This document shows, piece after piece, positions 9,606-17,860 of a stretch of DNA of 64,000 bases. Both the position numbers and the translations under genes were made by a program. The notes under the pieces were generated by a model. That model was not told the DNA's origin and ran no database searches. It saw only the letters and a program-made list of their open reading frames with translations. The number at the start of each line of letters is the position of its first letter. The first letter of the stretch is position 1. The DNA is taken from NCBI GenBank assembly GCA_020073305.1, contig JAIQFK010000029.1, positions 62,001 to 126,000 of the forward strand, read 5' to 3'. The stretch comes from Terriglobia bacterium. Its GTDB lineage: Bacteria > Acidobacteriota > Terriglobia > Bryobacterales > Bryobacteraceae.

Positions 9606-12242
9606 CTACCTTACTCCCTCGACCAGGTACAAGTCGGACAGGACCCGGCTATAAGTGTAAGCGTAAGCCTTGCCGTCGGGCGTCACGAGAATGGGAGATA
9701 GGCTATCCACCCCGGCTGGATCAGCAGGCACGAACTGTTTCCACAGCTCCTTCTTGCCGCTCGACAGATCGAGACGGTAGGCCCTCGTCGGAAGCTCGCC
9801 CCGCCGGTAGAGATAGAGGGTCCGGCCGTCGGCGCTCCAGCGGGTCGGCGCGTCCTGCGGCTCCAGGCCGGCAAACGGTCGCGGATCGCCGCCTTCCACC
9901 GGGTAAGAGTAATATTTCCCGTCCGAGCCGGTAGCGATAACGGCCTGCCCGTCGGGCGCGACCACCAGGCGGGGGCTGGTCACTCCTTCTGGGGTGATCG
10001 CGCGCGCCTTGCCTCCGCCCACATCCTGCACGTAGAGCCGCGAGCCGTGGCCCTGCTCATTTCCAATGAACGCCACTCGCTTCCCGTCGGGGAACCATGC
10101 CGCCGCCTGGTAATGAATGCTTCCGTCCGGCAGCGGCTTCGGCTCGCCCGCCCCGGTCGGGAACAGAACCAGTTGAGGCGTGGAGGTGCTGTAGGTGATC
10201 GCCAGAGCCCACTTGCCGTCCGGCGAGAGCCCTTGGCACATCCCCTCGCCGATTTTCACCGCGGGCGAGCCGTCCGTCTTGCGGATGTACATGGTGTAAG
10301 TGGCGCCGCCGCCCTCGCCGCTTTCGGTGAAAAGCACCACGCGCCCGTCCGAGGAAATATCGCGGATTCCGGAAGAATCAAGCCATGAGAGGTCGCGCTC
10401 CTTGGTGTCGCCGGGGGGCTGAGCGATGATCCCTTGCCTCTCGTTGCTCATCACCATCAAGACCCGCCCGTCACGTGAAATGTCTTGAAGGTTCATGATG
10501 CCCGGCACCCGTGCCACAAGCCGTTCCTTGCCGCCCAGCGAGACAGCATAGAGAGAGCGCGCGGCGCCGACTTTGGTCGCCGTGAACCAGACTTCCTCCC
10601 CTCGGGGTGACCAGGCAAGACCTTGCGTGCTGACCCAGCCGTCGGACAGAATTTTCTTTTTCCCGTCTAAATCGACGATCGCCACGGCGCCGCCGTCGTC
10701 GCCCCGCACTGGATGATCCTGGAACGCGATCAGGTCGCCCTTGGGCGAGACGCGCGGGGGGCCGATCCATCCGGCCGTTTCATAGAGGACCTTGCCGATG
10801 GGGAACTCGATCCGGTTTCGCCCGCCGACATCCCGCACCACGGCCAGGCTGTTTCCGTTGGGCGCCCAGTCGGCCTGCTGCACATCTTCGAGGACTTCGC
10901 GCGAAGCGCCGCCGGCCAGCGAAGCCCGGCCGAGCGTGCCGCCGTAAACGAAGCCGCCCATGGGACGCCGCCCGGAAGAGATAGCCATTTCGCCTGAGGG
11001 GGAAATGGCCAGGATCTCCGTGCCGGGAAAACCGAGCGAGCGGGATTCGGGGCTTTCGGGGCGGGTGGAGAATAACTCGAATGGGCTCCCGTCCCAGCGC
11101 GCGCCGTAAACGATGGTCTGGCCGTCGGGGGCGAAGCGGGCCGAAAGAATTGTGCCGCGGCGGAAAGTGAGCAAGTGAAACGAAGGCGGGGCGGTATTCC
11201 CCCTGCTGGCACCGACGAAGAAAACAACGGCCGCTGTGTAAAGAGCGAGCAGGGCCAAGCCGGCCAGGACCAGCGTGGCAAGCCGGCGCTTGCTGACTTC
11301 CGGCGCCGCGCCCATCACCGCCGCCACACCGGAGCTGGTCTTCCGCCCGCCCTCCAACGACATGACGGTCGTCGTCGGGCCGAGCGCGCCCAGCAGCGCC
11401 TCCAGGTCGAATGCCACGTCCCGCGCCGACTGGAATCGCTCCTCCGGGTTCTTCTCGAGGCAGTGCCGGATGTTTCGCTCCAGTGCCGGCGGCAAGTTCG
11501 AGTTCGTGGTCGAAAGCTCCTCCGGCTCCTCCTTTAAGATGGCGTTCATCGTTTCCACCGCCGAGGCCCCGCGGAAAGCCTTGCGGCCGGAAATCATTTC
11601 GTACAAGATGGCCCCGAAGGTGAAAAGGTCGGAGCGGTGGTCGACCGGCTGGCCGCGCACCTGTTCGGGCGACATGTAGCCCACCGTCCCCATGACGGCT
11701 CCAGGGTGGGTCTGGGCCTCCTGCGTGGGGAAGTTGCTGCCTTCGTTGCCGGGTGCCTCCCGCCGGGTTAGCTTGGCCAGGCCGAAATCGAGGATCTTGG
11801 CCCGGCCGTCCTTAGTGATGAAGATGTTTTCCGGCTTCAGGTCGCGGTGGGTGATGCCCTTCTCGTGCGCGGCTGCCAGCCCGCGGGCGATCTGGAGACC
11901 ATAGTCAACTGTCTTCCGAAGACCTATGCCCGTGCCGCCCAGCCGGTCCCGGAGGGTCTCGCCTTGCAACAGCTCCGAAACCAGATAGGGAGAGCCTTCG
12001 TAGGTGCCAATGTCATAAATGGCTAGAATGTTGGCGTGGTTCAGCATCCCGGCGGCACGGGCTTCCTGCTCGAAGCGCCGGAGCCGGTCCGGATCGGAAG
12101 AAAGCGCGGCCGGCAAAACTTTGATGGCCACTTCCCTCCCCAGCCGCGAGTCCTTGGCCCGATATACTTCCCCCATTGCGCCGGCCCCGATGGGCGCAAC
12201 GATCTCATAGGGGCCAAGCTGGGTCCTTGTGCTAATAGCCAT
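9606..12242 (-). CDS. Ser/Thr protein kinase with TM segment and TolB-like propeller
   Basis: 878 residues. The kinase domain (about 10-280) has GAGAMGEVY at 19-27, Lys41, HRDLKPEN with Asp134, DFG at 152-154 and YMSPEQVRG. A membrane helix lies near 318-345 (LATLVLAGLALLALYTAAVV). The remaining 530 residues carry repeated SPDG/APDG blades of a TolB/DPP-IV-type propeller, presumably on the far side of the membrane as a sensor. This is a common acidobacterial architecture. ATG 12242 begins the conserved MAISTRTQLGPYEIVAPIG. It is transcribed away from folD with 393 bases between them; ligand and targets are unknown. Confidence 0.9.
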   Translation of the reverse strand: MAISTRTQLGPYEIVAPIGAGAMGEVYRAKDSRLGREVAIKVLPAALSSDPDRLRRFEQEARAAGMLNHANILAIYDIGTYEGSPYLVSELLQGETLRDRLGGTGIGLRKTVDYGLQIARGLAAAHEKGITHRDLKPENIFITKDGRAKILDFGLAKLTRREAPGNEGSNFPTQEAQTHPGAVMGTVGYMSPEQVRGQPVDHRSDLFTFGAILYEMISGRKAFRGASAVETMNAILKEEPEELSTTNSNLPPALERNIRHCLEKNPEERFQSARDVAFDLEALLGALGPTTTVMSLEGGRKTSSGVAAVMGAAPEVSKRRLATLVLAGLALLALYTAAVVFFVGASRGNTAPPSFHLLTFRRGTILSARFAPDGQTIVYGARWDGSPFELFSTRPESPESRSLGFPGTEILAISPSGEMAISSGRRPMGGFVYGGTLGRASLAGGASREVLEDVQQADWAPNGNSLAVVRDVGGRNRIEFPIGKVLYETAGWIGPPRVSPKGDLIAFQDHPVRGDDGGAVAIVDLDGKKKILSDGWVSTQGLAWSPRGEEVWFTATKVGAARSLYAVSLGGKERLVARVPGIMNLQDISRDGRVLMVMSNERQGIIAQPPGDTKERDLSWLDSSGIRDISSDGRVVLFTESGEGGGATYTMYIRKTDGSPAVKIGEGMCQGLSPDGKWALAITYSTSTPQLVLFPTGAGEPKPLPDGSIHYQAAAWFPDGKRVAFIGNEQGHGSRLYVQDVGGGKARAITPEGVTSPRLVVAPDGQAVIATGSDGKYYSYPVEGGDPRPFAGLEPQDAPTRWSADGRTLYLYRRGELPTRAYRLDLSSGKKELWKQFVPADPAGVDSLSPILVTPDGKAYAYTYSRVLSDLYLVEGVR

Positions 12243-12635
12243 TAACCTTCTTTTCCATGGTGCCTGAACTCAGGTCGCAAATTTTCTGATCCTCCATCTT
12301 ACACTAGCGAATCAAGAGTTTGACGCCCGGGAAAGACTTTGTCTGCCGTGGCTGAGTCTCCAGTTCCTCAGCGTCGCCACGAATAAGATCACGACCGTCG
12401 TCATCTCCCAAAAGCCTCTCTGATGCTGGTGGAGAATTTCCATTGATGGGGCCGTGCTGTATCGAAGACGGTCCGGCGCTCGGCATCCCGCGTCCACGAC
12501 ATTCTCCTCGCCGGATCGTTTCCGACATATTCAACGGATGCGATTTGCGATTGTGGGTCGTTGGCGGAACGTTTCGGCTCGATCCAACAGGCCGTGGGCC
12601 AGCCCATCCCTTCTTTTCCGCTACATTAAAATCAC
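12243..12635. other. Intergenic region between divergent kinase and folD; nothing recognised
   Basis: 393 bases with short open frames on both strands but no codon pattern or motif that I recognise. It must hold the promoters of the two divergent genes; no clear -35/-10 pair stands out. Confidence 0.5.
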
Positions 12636-13568
12636 ATGGCCCAAATTCTCGACGGTAACCGGGTTCGCGACGAGATCAAGAACGAGTGCCGGTCGCGGGT
12701 GGAAAGACTCGTCTCGCGCGGCCGACCGCCCGGGCTCGCGGTGGTGCTGGTGGGCCACAATCCGGCGTCCGAGATCTACGTCCGGAACAAAGTGAAGACT
12801 TCGCACGAGCTGGGAATCTCGAGCGAAACCATCACGCCGGCAGAAAACATCACGACCGAAGAATTGCTGTCGATCATCGACAAACTGAACCGGCGCGCCG
12901 ACGTCGATGGCATTCTGGTCCAAATGCCACTGCCCGGGCACATCGATGCCAAGCGCATTTTGCTCCTCGTCTCGCCCGATAAAGATGTAGACGGTCTGCA
13001 TCCGTGCAATGCGGGCAACCTCGTCCAGGGCCGTCCCGGGCCCAGGCCCTGCACTCCTGCCGGCATCATCGAACTGCTGAAGCGTTACCAGATTTCCATC
13101 GCCGGCAAGCGCGCCGTTGTCGTTGGCCGCAGCGATCTCGTGGGCAAGCCGGCCGCTCTGCTCCTGTTGCATGAAAACGCCACGGTAACCGTTTGCCATT
13201 CCAAGACGCCAGATCTGCCTGCGGTCTGCCGCGAAGCGGAGATTCTCATCGCGGCGCTCGGACGCCCGGCGATCATTACCTCCGACTACATCCGCCCTGG
13301 CGCCACTGTGATAGATGTGGGCATGAACCGCCTCGACAAACGCTCCGACGTGGAAAAAATCTTTCCGTCCGGCCGTCCCGGCTCCGCCGAAAAACTGGCC
13401 GCCTTCGACAAGAAGGGTACGCTGCTGGTGGGAGATGTGCACCCCCTCGATGTCGTCGAATGCGCGGGCGCCTACACACCGGTTCCGGGCGGCGTGGGCC
13501 CACTGACGATTGCGATGCTGATGGTGAACACCATCGATTCCGCCGAGAGACGTATCGGCGTATGTTAA
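12636..13568 (+). CDS. folD: Methylenetetrahydrofolate dehydrogenase / cyclohydrolase
   Basis: 310 residues, slightly longer than the usual 280-300. The substrate motif SEIYVRNKVK, the signature DGILVQMPLP, the KDVDGLHPCNAGNL segment, the dinucleotide-binding VVVGRSDLVGKP and the C-terminal TPVPGGVGPLT are present. The enzyme interconverts 5,10-methylene-THF, methenyl-THF and 10-formyl-THF in the cytoplasm for purine and formyl-Met synthesis. Its stop overlaps the coaE start (ATGTTAA), so the two are translationally coupled. Confidence 0.97.
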   Translation: MAQILDGNRVRDEIKNECRSRVERLVSRGRPPGLAVVLVGHNPASEIYVRNKVKTSHELGISSETITPAENITTEELLSIIDKLNRRADVDGILVQMPLPGHIDAKRILLLVSPDKDVDGLHPCNAGNLVQGRPGPRPCTPAGIIELLKRYQISIAGKRAVVVGRSDLVGKPAALLLLHENATVTVCHSKTPDLPAVCREAEILIAALGRPAIITSDYIRPGATVIDVGMNRLDKRSDVEKIFPSGRPGSAEKLAAFDKKGTLLVGDVHPLDVVECAGAYTPVPGGVGPLTIAMLMVNTIDSAERRIGVC

Positions 13569-14167
13569 AAGTAGGTCTAACGGGGGGACTCGCGTCCGGC
13601 AAAAGTTTTGTCGGCCAGGCGCTGGCGGATCTGGGTTGTCACCTGATCCAGGCCGATGAGCTGGGCCATGAGATCCTGCTTCCGGGCGGCGAGGCCTACG
13701 CGGATGTTGCGCGCGAGTTCGGACCAGGTATTCTCAATGAGGATGGAACCATTGACCGCAAGCGCCTCGCGGCTGAGGTATTCGGAAAACCCGATCGGCT
13801 GGAAAGACTCAACCAGCTCGTGCATCCGCACGTTTTCCGCCGCGAGCGGGAGTTGATTGAGGAGTTCGCAAACTCCCAGCCGCTCGCGATCGTCGTGGTG
13901 GAAGCCGCGATTTTGATCGAGACCGGAAACTACAAAGCGTTCGATCGCGTGATCCTGGTCGAGTGCAGTGAGGAGTTGCAGATCGAGCGTGCCATGAAGC
14001 GCGACCATTTGGAGCGCGGGGAAGTTCTGGCGCGGCTCCGCCGGCAGATGCCGCTGGCCGAAAAACGGAAATTTGCGGATTACGTGATCGACACCTCCGG
14101 CAGTAAGCAAGAGACGTTGCGCCACGTTCGCGAAATCTACGACGCATTACGGAGAATAGAAGTATGA
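13562..14167 (+). CDS. coaE: Dephospho-CoA kinase
   Basis: 201 residues, normal for the family. The P-loop GLTGGLASGKS starts at residue 5; QADELGHEIL, VVVEAAILIETG and a DHLERGEVLARLRRQM lid-like segment follow. It phosphorylates dephospho-CoA at the 3' hydroxyl, the last step of CoA synthesis. I took ATG 13562, which overlaps the folD stop by seven bases and gives the canonical MLKVGLTGG start. The open frame extends further upstream but only as an off-frame reading of folD. The stop overlaps the next gene by ATGA. Confidence 0.95.
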   Translation: MLKVGLTGGLASGKSFVGQALADLGCHLIQADELGHEILLPGGEAYADVAREFGPGILNEDGTIDRKRLAAEVFGKPDRLERLNQLVHPHVFRRERELIEEFANSQPLAIVVVEAAILIETGNYKAFDRVILVECSEELQIERAMKRDHLERGEVLARLRRQMPLAEKRKFADYVIDTSGSKQETLRHVREIYDALRRIEV

Positions 14168-15300
14168 AACTACGCACGCTGCTCTGGGCTCTGGTGCTGG
14201 TGGCCGGTTTTTATTACGTCACATCGATGGCGCACTGGAACGTGGGCCAGTTGGTGCGCCGGACCACCGGCAGTTGGTACTCGCCCGGCGCCGCCTCCAC
14301 CGCCGGTTTCTCTACCGATGAAGTCAGCAACATTGACATCTACAAATCCGCGCACCTGGCCACGGTGAACATCACCAGCGTGGTATGGCGCGAAGGCTGG
14401 TTCTTTCAGATGTATCCGGAGAAGGGAACCGGCTCGGGATTCATCATCAATTCCGACGGGCGGATCATTACCAATTATCACGTGGTGTCAGGCGGCCAGC
14501 AGCTTACCGTGACGCTGTCCAGCAAGAAGCAGTACAAGGCCCGGGTGCTGGGCACCGACCGGAAAAACGACCTGGCCATCGTTCAGATTGAACCTCGCGA
14601 CAAACTGCCCGTGCTCAAGCTCGGCGATTCCGACCCGCTGCAAGTGGGCCAAAAGGTTCTGGCCATCGGCAACCCGTTCGGCCTCGAAGGAACTCTCACC
14701 ACGGGTGTGGTCAGCTCGCTGGGGCGTTCCATCTCCGCGGAAGACGGGCGCACCCTCGAAGGCATGATCCAGACCGACGCCGCCATCAATCCGGGCAATA
14801 GCGGAGGCCCGCTGCTCGACTCGCACGGCAACGTCATCGGCATCAATACCGCCATTTACGGACCGCAGGGCAATATCGGAATCGGCTTCGCCATGCCCAT
14901 CAACCGCGCCAAGGCCATGCTGGATGAGTTTCAGAAGAGCGGCCACATCACGCGGCCGCTGCTCGGCGTTAAGACCGTACTCGTCCAGGGCGATCTCGCC
15001 CAGGCGCTGGACCTGCCGGCCGAAGGCGGCCTGCTCATACAAGAAGTCGAGAACGGCTCGGCGGCCGAGGAAGCGGGCATTCACGGCCCGCGACGCGTGG
15101 TGATCGTGGGCAATACTCCGCTCGGCATTGGCGGCGATCTGGTCGTGGCGATCGACGGCAAGCCAGTGACGCGCGACGACGATCTGCAGCGCACGATGAA
15201 TCACAAACGCGCCGGCGAGAACATGGAACTCACCATTTACCGCAACGGACGAACGCAGAAGATCAACGTGAAACTAGGATCGGCGCCGGAAAATCTTTGA
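14164..15300 (+). CDS. HtrA/DegP-like membrane-anchored serine protease with PDZ domain
   Basis: 378 residues. An N-terminal hydrophobic anchor (TLLWALVLVAGFYYV) precedes a trypsin-like domain with the triad His106 (TNYHVV), Asp136 (KNDLAIV) and Ser213 (NPGNSGGPLL). A single PDZ domain follows from about residue 270 (LLIQEVENGSAAEEAG). HtrA-type proteases degrade or refold damaged envelope proteins. There is one PDZ domain, as in DegS, rather than two as in DegP. The start ATGA overlaps the coaE stop, giving a folD-coaE-htrA transcription unit. Confidence 0.93.
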   Translation: MKLRTLLWALVLVAGFYYVTSMAHWNVGQLVRRTTGSWYSPGAASTAGFSTDEVSNIDIYKSAHLATVNITSVVWREGWFFQMYPEKGTGSGFIINSDGRIITNYHVVSGGQQLTVTLSSKKQYKARVLGTDRKNDLAIVQIEPRDKLPVLKLGDSDPLQVGQKVLAIGNPFGLEGTLTTGVVSSLGRSISAEDGRTLEGMIQTDAAINPGNSGGPLLDSHGNVIGINTAIYGPQGNIGIGFAMPINRAKAMLDEFQKSGHITRPLLGVKTVLVQGDLAQALDLPAEGGLLIQEVENGSAAEEAGIHGPRRVVIVGNTPLGIGGDLVVAIDGKPVTRDDDLQRTMNHKRAGENMELTIYRNGRTQKINVKLGSAPENL

Positions 15301-15635
15301 ACGGCGCAAGACTGTTCGTCGAGCCACCGGAGTACGCCAATGATGTGCGTTGAGTTAATCGTCCGTTCGGTTATTTTTGTTCTCGGAGTCAGCCCACGGC
15401 AGTAGTCGTCCCAAATTGCGTAGGCCATTGCGAAGCCCTCTTTGGAAACGCGTCTCAACGGATAGTCCACGACAAAAGCGCCGTTTCTGTCGATCTCTTG
15501 GAGAGCGAATGTTCCGCCCGTGTAGCCAGAATGCTGGCTCCATGCCCGTATTATCGTTCCGCGTGGCAAGCGATCTGGCAGACTGGTCCACCAATCCTCA
15601 AATCTCGGTCGCATCCTGATGATCGTACCGCACAT
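15237..15635 (-). CDS. Hypothetical protein, 132 aa
   Basis: A convergent reading frame that overlaps the last 64 bases of the protease gene. The central part has the composition of a real soluble protein (RFEDWWTSLPDRLPRGTIIR; AWSQHSGYTGGTFALQEID; GFAMAYAIWDDYCRGL). I do not recognise a family or motif. Start ATG 15635; no convincing ribosome-binding site was seen. The region is accessory in character, next to a toxin-antitoxin pair. Confidence 0.5.
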   Translation of the reverse strand: MCGTIIRMRPRFEDWWTSLPDRLPRGTIIRAWSQHSGYTGGTFALQEIDRNGAFVVDYPLRRVSKEGFAMAYAIWDDYCRGLTPRTKITERTINSTHIIGVLRWLDEQSCAVQRFSGADPSFTLIFCVRPLR

Positions 15636-15723
15636 AGGACATAGGCCCTCCCGTGCGTATCCCCTCTACGACTCCAATATCCTTCAGTTTGCGCGGCCTC
15701 GCTGAAGACCTTAAACTGGTATC

Positions 15724-15915
15724 ATGACCACCGCGCGGTACGTGTACTGGCGTGACGGAAATCAATGGCTCGGGTACTTCGAGGAATTTCCCGACTACTT
15801 GACCCAGGGTGAGAGCCTCGAAGATCTCCAGGATCACCTCAAGGATCTGTACCGCGACCTCACGAGTGGTGAGATTCCCGGCGTTCGCCGTGTGGCTGAG
15901 TTATCGGTGCCGTGA
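15724..15915 (+). CDS. hicB: HicB-type antitoxin (short form)
   Basis: 63 residues with the HicB partial RNase H-like fold pattern: RYVYWRDGNQWLGYFEEFPD (a degraded substrate-like strand pair) then TQGESLEDLQDHLKDLYRDL, the helix typical of HicB. No C-terminal DNA-binding helix-turn-helix is present, so autoregulation would rest on the complex. The gene precedes its toxin, an order known for HicBA pairs, and the last codons overlap the HicA start (GTGA). Confidence 0.8.
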   Translation: MTTARYVYWRDGNQWLGYFEEFPDYLTQGESLEDLQDHLKDLYRDLTSGEIPGVRRVAELSVP

Positions 15916-16088
15916 AGCGGCAGGATTTGGTCCGGCAACTGGAACAGGCTGGTTGCGAATTTATCCGCCACGGCGGACGGCACGACTGGTATCGCAATCC
16001 TCGAACGGGTGCGGCTCAGCCTGTCCCGCGGCATCGCGAAGTCAACGACAACCTCGCAAAGCACATCCTGAAAAAACTAGCCAACTAA
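15912..16088 (+). CDS. hicA: HicA-type mRNA interferase toxin
   Basis: 58 residues from GTG 15912, whose GTGA overlaps the hicB stop. The sequence VKRQDLVRQLEQAGCEFI then GGRHDWYRNP and VPRHREVNDNLAKHILKKL fits the HicA double-stranded-RNA-binding fold, with the catalytic His (H24) in the usual loop. HicA cleaves mRNA during stress unless held by HicB. Family length and key residue look intact. Confidence 0.82.
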   Translation: MKRQDLVRQLEQAGCEFIRHGGRHDWYRNPRTGAAQPVPRHREVNDNLAKHILKKLAN

Positions 16089-16117
16089 AAACAATGCGCA
16101 ACCCCCTCATGCCGAGT

Positions 16118-16210
16118 GCGAAATGGGGACTGACTTCTGCGTCCTCAACGCAGCCGTTGCAACTTTATTGAGATCCTCACCGTGGACGCAGCGGTCTGTC
16201 CCCGTTTCGC
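16118..16210. repeat. REP/REPIN-like imperfect inverted repeat
   Basis: The 27 bases at 16118-16144 pair with 16184-16210 at 23 positions; the arms contain GGGGACTGAC and GTCTGTCCCC. The 39-base spacer holds a small hairpin (CAACG-CAGC-CGTTG, 16146-16159). Arms of the form GGTCTGTCCCC are typical of REP elements mobilised by RAYT transposases. No RAYT gene is in the window. The whole stretch 16089-16312 has no gene. Confidence 0.6.
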
Positions 16211-16312
16211 CCCGTAAGGCAGCAAAAACTGGCGCCGAAGACAATTCCTGATGCTTCCGCGCTCGCTACGAAATTACTGGTCGTCCACTCCGCAGCAGTA
16301 TAAACTGTCGGA

Positions 16313-17023
16313 ATGGATCAGACAACCTTCAACTGGTGGTCTGTCATTGCCCAGTACGCCTCTATCGCTGTTTCGATTGGGGTGGGTGCGGTCGTCTGGT
16401 GGTACACGAGGGTGACTCAGGGCATCCGTGTACAAGGGCAGCGCCAGCTAGAGTTGCTCCAGGCTCAGCTACAGCAGGGTGAGCGGCAGTTGGAAATATT
16501 GCAGACCCAACTCCAACTAGGTTTGGCTCCGTATCTGATTGCGAGAGTGACTGCCTACAGACGAGGTGGACAAATTGTACCGAACACTAAGATCGCTGAT
16601 GCTCGAGGAAGCCAGACGTGTAGGATCTGGAACCCCACTGATCGACCAGCGCATCAGGTCAGTGCTTTAGTCTACACGGGCGGCGGAAACTACTTCTGGT
16701 CAGGAGAAGACTGCGATGTTCTAGTAGATTACGATGGAGATGGAGCGGGCCATGAGCTCACCGCGCGCCAGCTCCAATCGCAAGATGACGTAATTCATGC
16801 CATTCAGAGGGAATATCGCCAGGACGGCGACCGGTACATCGACCTCGTGCGCGACACCGCTCATGGGTTCTTGGCTATCTTCTTCCGAGACGTCAACGGG
16901 AACTTATACGTCGCCGTACGGCAAGTCGATTTCGACGGACACGGTGAGGAAGCCGTGATGCACCACACGAATAGAATACTTCGCCCGTTCGGCGAGAACG
17001 CCGTTCAAACTCGACCGCACTAA
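16313..17023 (+). CDS. Membrane-anchored coiled-coil hypothetical protein
   Basis: 236 residues. One N-terminal membrane helix (about 15-33, IAVSIGVGAVVWWYT) is followed by a short Gln/Leu-rich coiled coil with an internal repeat (QLELLQAQLQQG and QLEILQTQLQLG, about 43-68) and a soluble domain of about 165 residues with no recognised motif. It contains DVLVDYDGDGAGHE and FRDVNGNLYVAVRQ, which suggest beta structure. No partner gene is obvious. It stands alone between the REP-like repeat and the sugar operon. Confidence 0.6.
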   Translation: MDQTTFNWWSVIAQYASIAVSIGVGAVVWWYTRVTQGIRVQGQRQLELLQAQLQQGERQLEILQTQLQLGLAPYLIARVTAYRRGGQIVPNTKIADARGSQTCRIWNPTDRPAHQVSALVYTGGGNYFWSGEDCDVLVDYDGDGAGHELTARQLQSQDDVIHAIQREYRQDGDRYIDLVRDTAHGFLAIFFRDVNGNLYVAVRQVDFDGHGEEAVMHHTNRILRPFGENAVQTRPH

Positions 17024-17026
17024 TCC

Positions 17027-17860
17027 GTGTCACAATCGATTGATCCTATGATTGAACAGCTTCGCCCGGGTGTTTCCGCGAAGAACGCCCGGGTCGTCCT
17101 TTTTGATTTTGACGGCACCATCTCGCTAATTCGCGCGGGCTGGATGGACGTGATGGTGCCCATGATGGTCGAGATCCTCATGGACCTCAAGACCGGGGAA
17201 ACAGAAGGACAGCTCCGCCTCATCGTCGAGGAATTCGTCGGCCGCCTCACCGGCAAGCAGACCATGTACCAGATGATCGAGCTCGCCGACAATGTGAAGG
17301 CGCGAGGCGGCAATCCTCCCGATCCGCTGGTCTATAAGCGCATGTACCTCGACCTGCTGCACGAAAAAATCAAGCACCGCCTGGAAGAGTTGGAATCGGG
17401 CGTCGCCTCGCCCGAGAAATACCTGGTCCCCGGCGCGCGCGAGTTGCTCGAAGCTCTGCACGCCCGCGGCCTGAAGATGTATCTGGCAAGCGGCACCGAC
17501 CAGATCTACATGCGCAAGGAAGCCGCCCTGCTCGACGTCGACCGCTACTTCGCAGGCGGCGTCTTCGGCGCTCTCGACGATTTCAAAAGTTTTTCCAAAA
17601 AAATCCTGATCCAGCAGGTCATCGCCAAAGCCGAATGCAAAGGCGATCAATTCCTCGGTTTTGGCGACGGTTATGTTGAGATCGAGAACGTCAAGGAAGT
17701 GGGTGGCATTGCCGTAGGCGTCGCTACCGCCGAACCCGACTGCCAGATCGTCGATGAGTGGAAGCGCAAGCGCCTCGCCGGTGTAGGCGCAGATTTCATC
17801 ATTCCCAATTTCCTCTGCCGAGGCGAGTTGCTGGCGACGCTGTTTCCCAATGGCCACTAA
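17027..17860 (+). CDS. HAD-family phosphatase, first gene of the sugar-phosphate operon
   Basis: 277 residues. HAD motif I is VVLFDFDGTIS (nucleophile Asp27, Asp29); motif II is near MYLASGTDQIY; a Lys follows in the KSFSKK segment; and motif IV is GFGDGYVEIENV. A helical cap sits between motifs I and II. Such enzymes dephosphorylate sugar phosphates; in heptose synthesis GmhB does this, but GmhB is shorter and this is not a close match by eye. GTG 17027 or ATG 17048 could start it. It overlaps the next gene by 11 bases. Confidence 0.8.
   Translation: MSQSIDPMIEQLRPGVSAKNARVVLFDFDGTISLIRAGWMDVMVPMMVEILMDLKTGETEGQLRLIVEEFVGRLTGKQTMYQMIELADNVKARGGNPPDPLVYKRMYLDLLHEKIKHRLEELESGVASPEKYLVPGARELLEALHARGLKMYLASGTDQIYMRKEAALLDVDRYFAGGVFGALDDFKSFSKKILIQQVIAKAECKGDQFLGFGDGYVEIENVKEVGGIAVGVATAEPDCQIVDEWKRKRLAGVGADFIIPNFLCRGELLATLFPNGH

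Noticed and set aside
12443-12658. Plus-strand short frame in the kinase-folD gap
   Set aside because: Runs into the folD start in another frame and has no family pattern or ribosome-binding site.
13193-13561. Longer N-terminus for coaE
   Set aside because: This part is an off-frame reading of folD; ATG 13562 gives the standard P-loop start.
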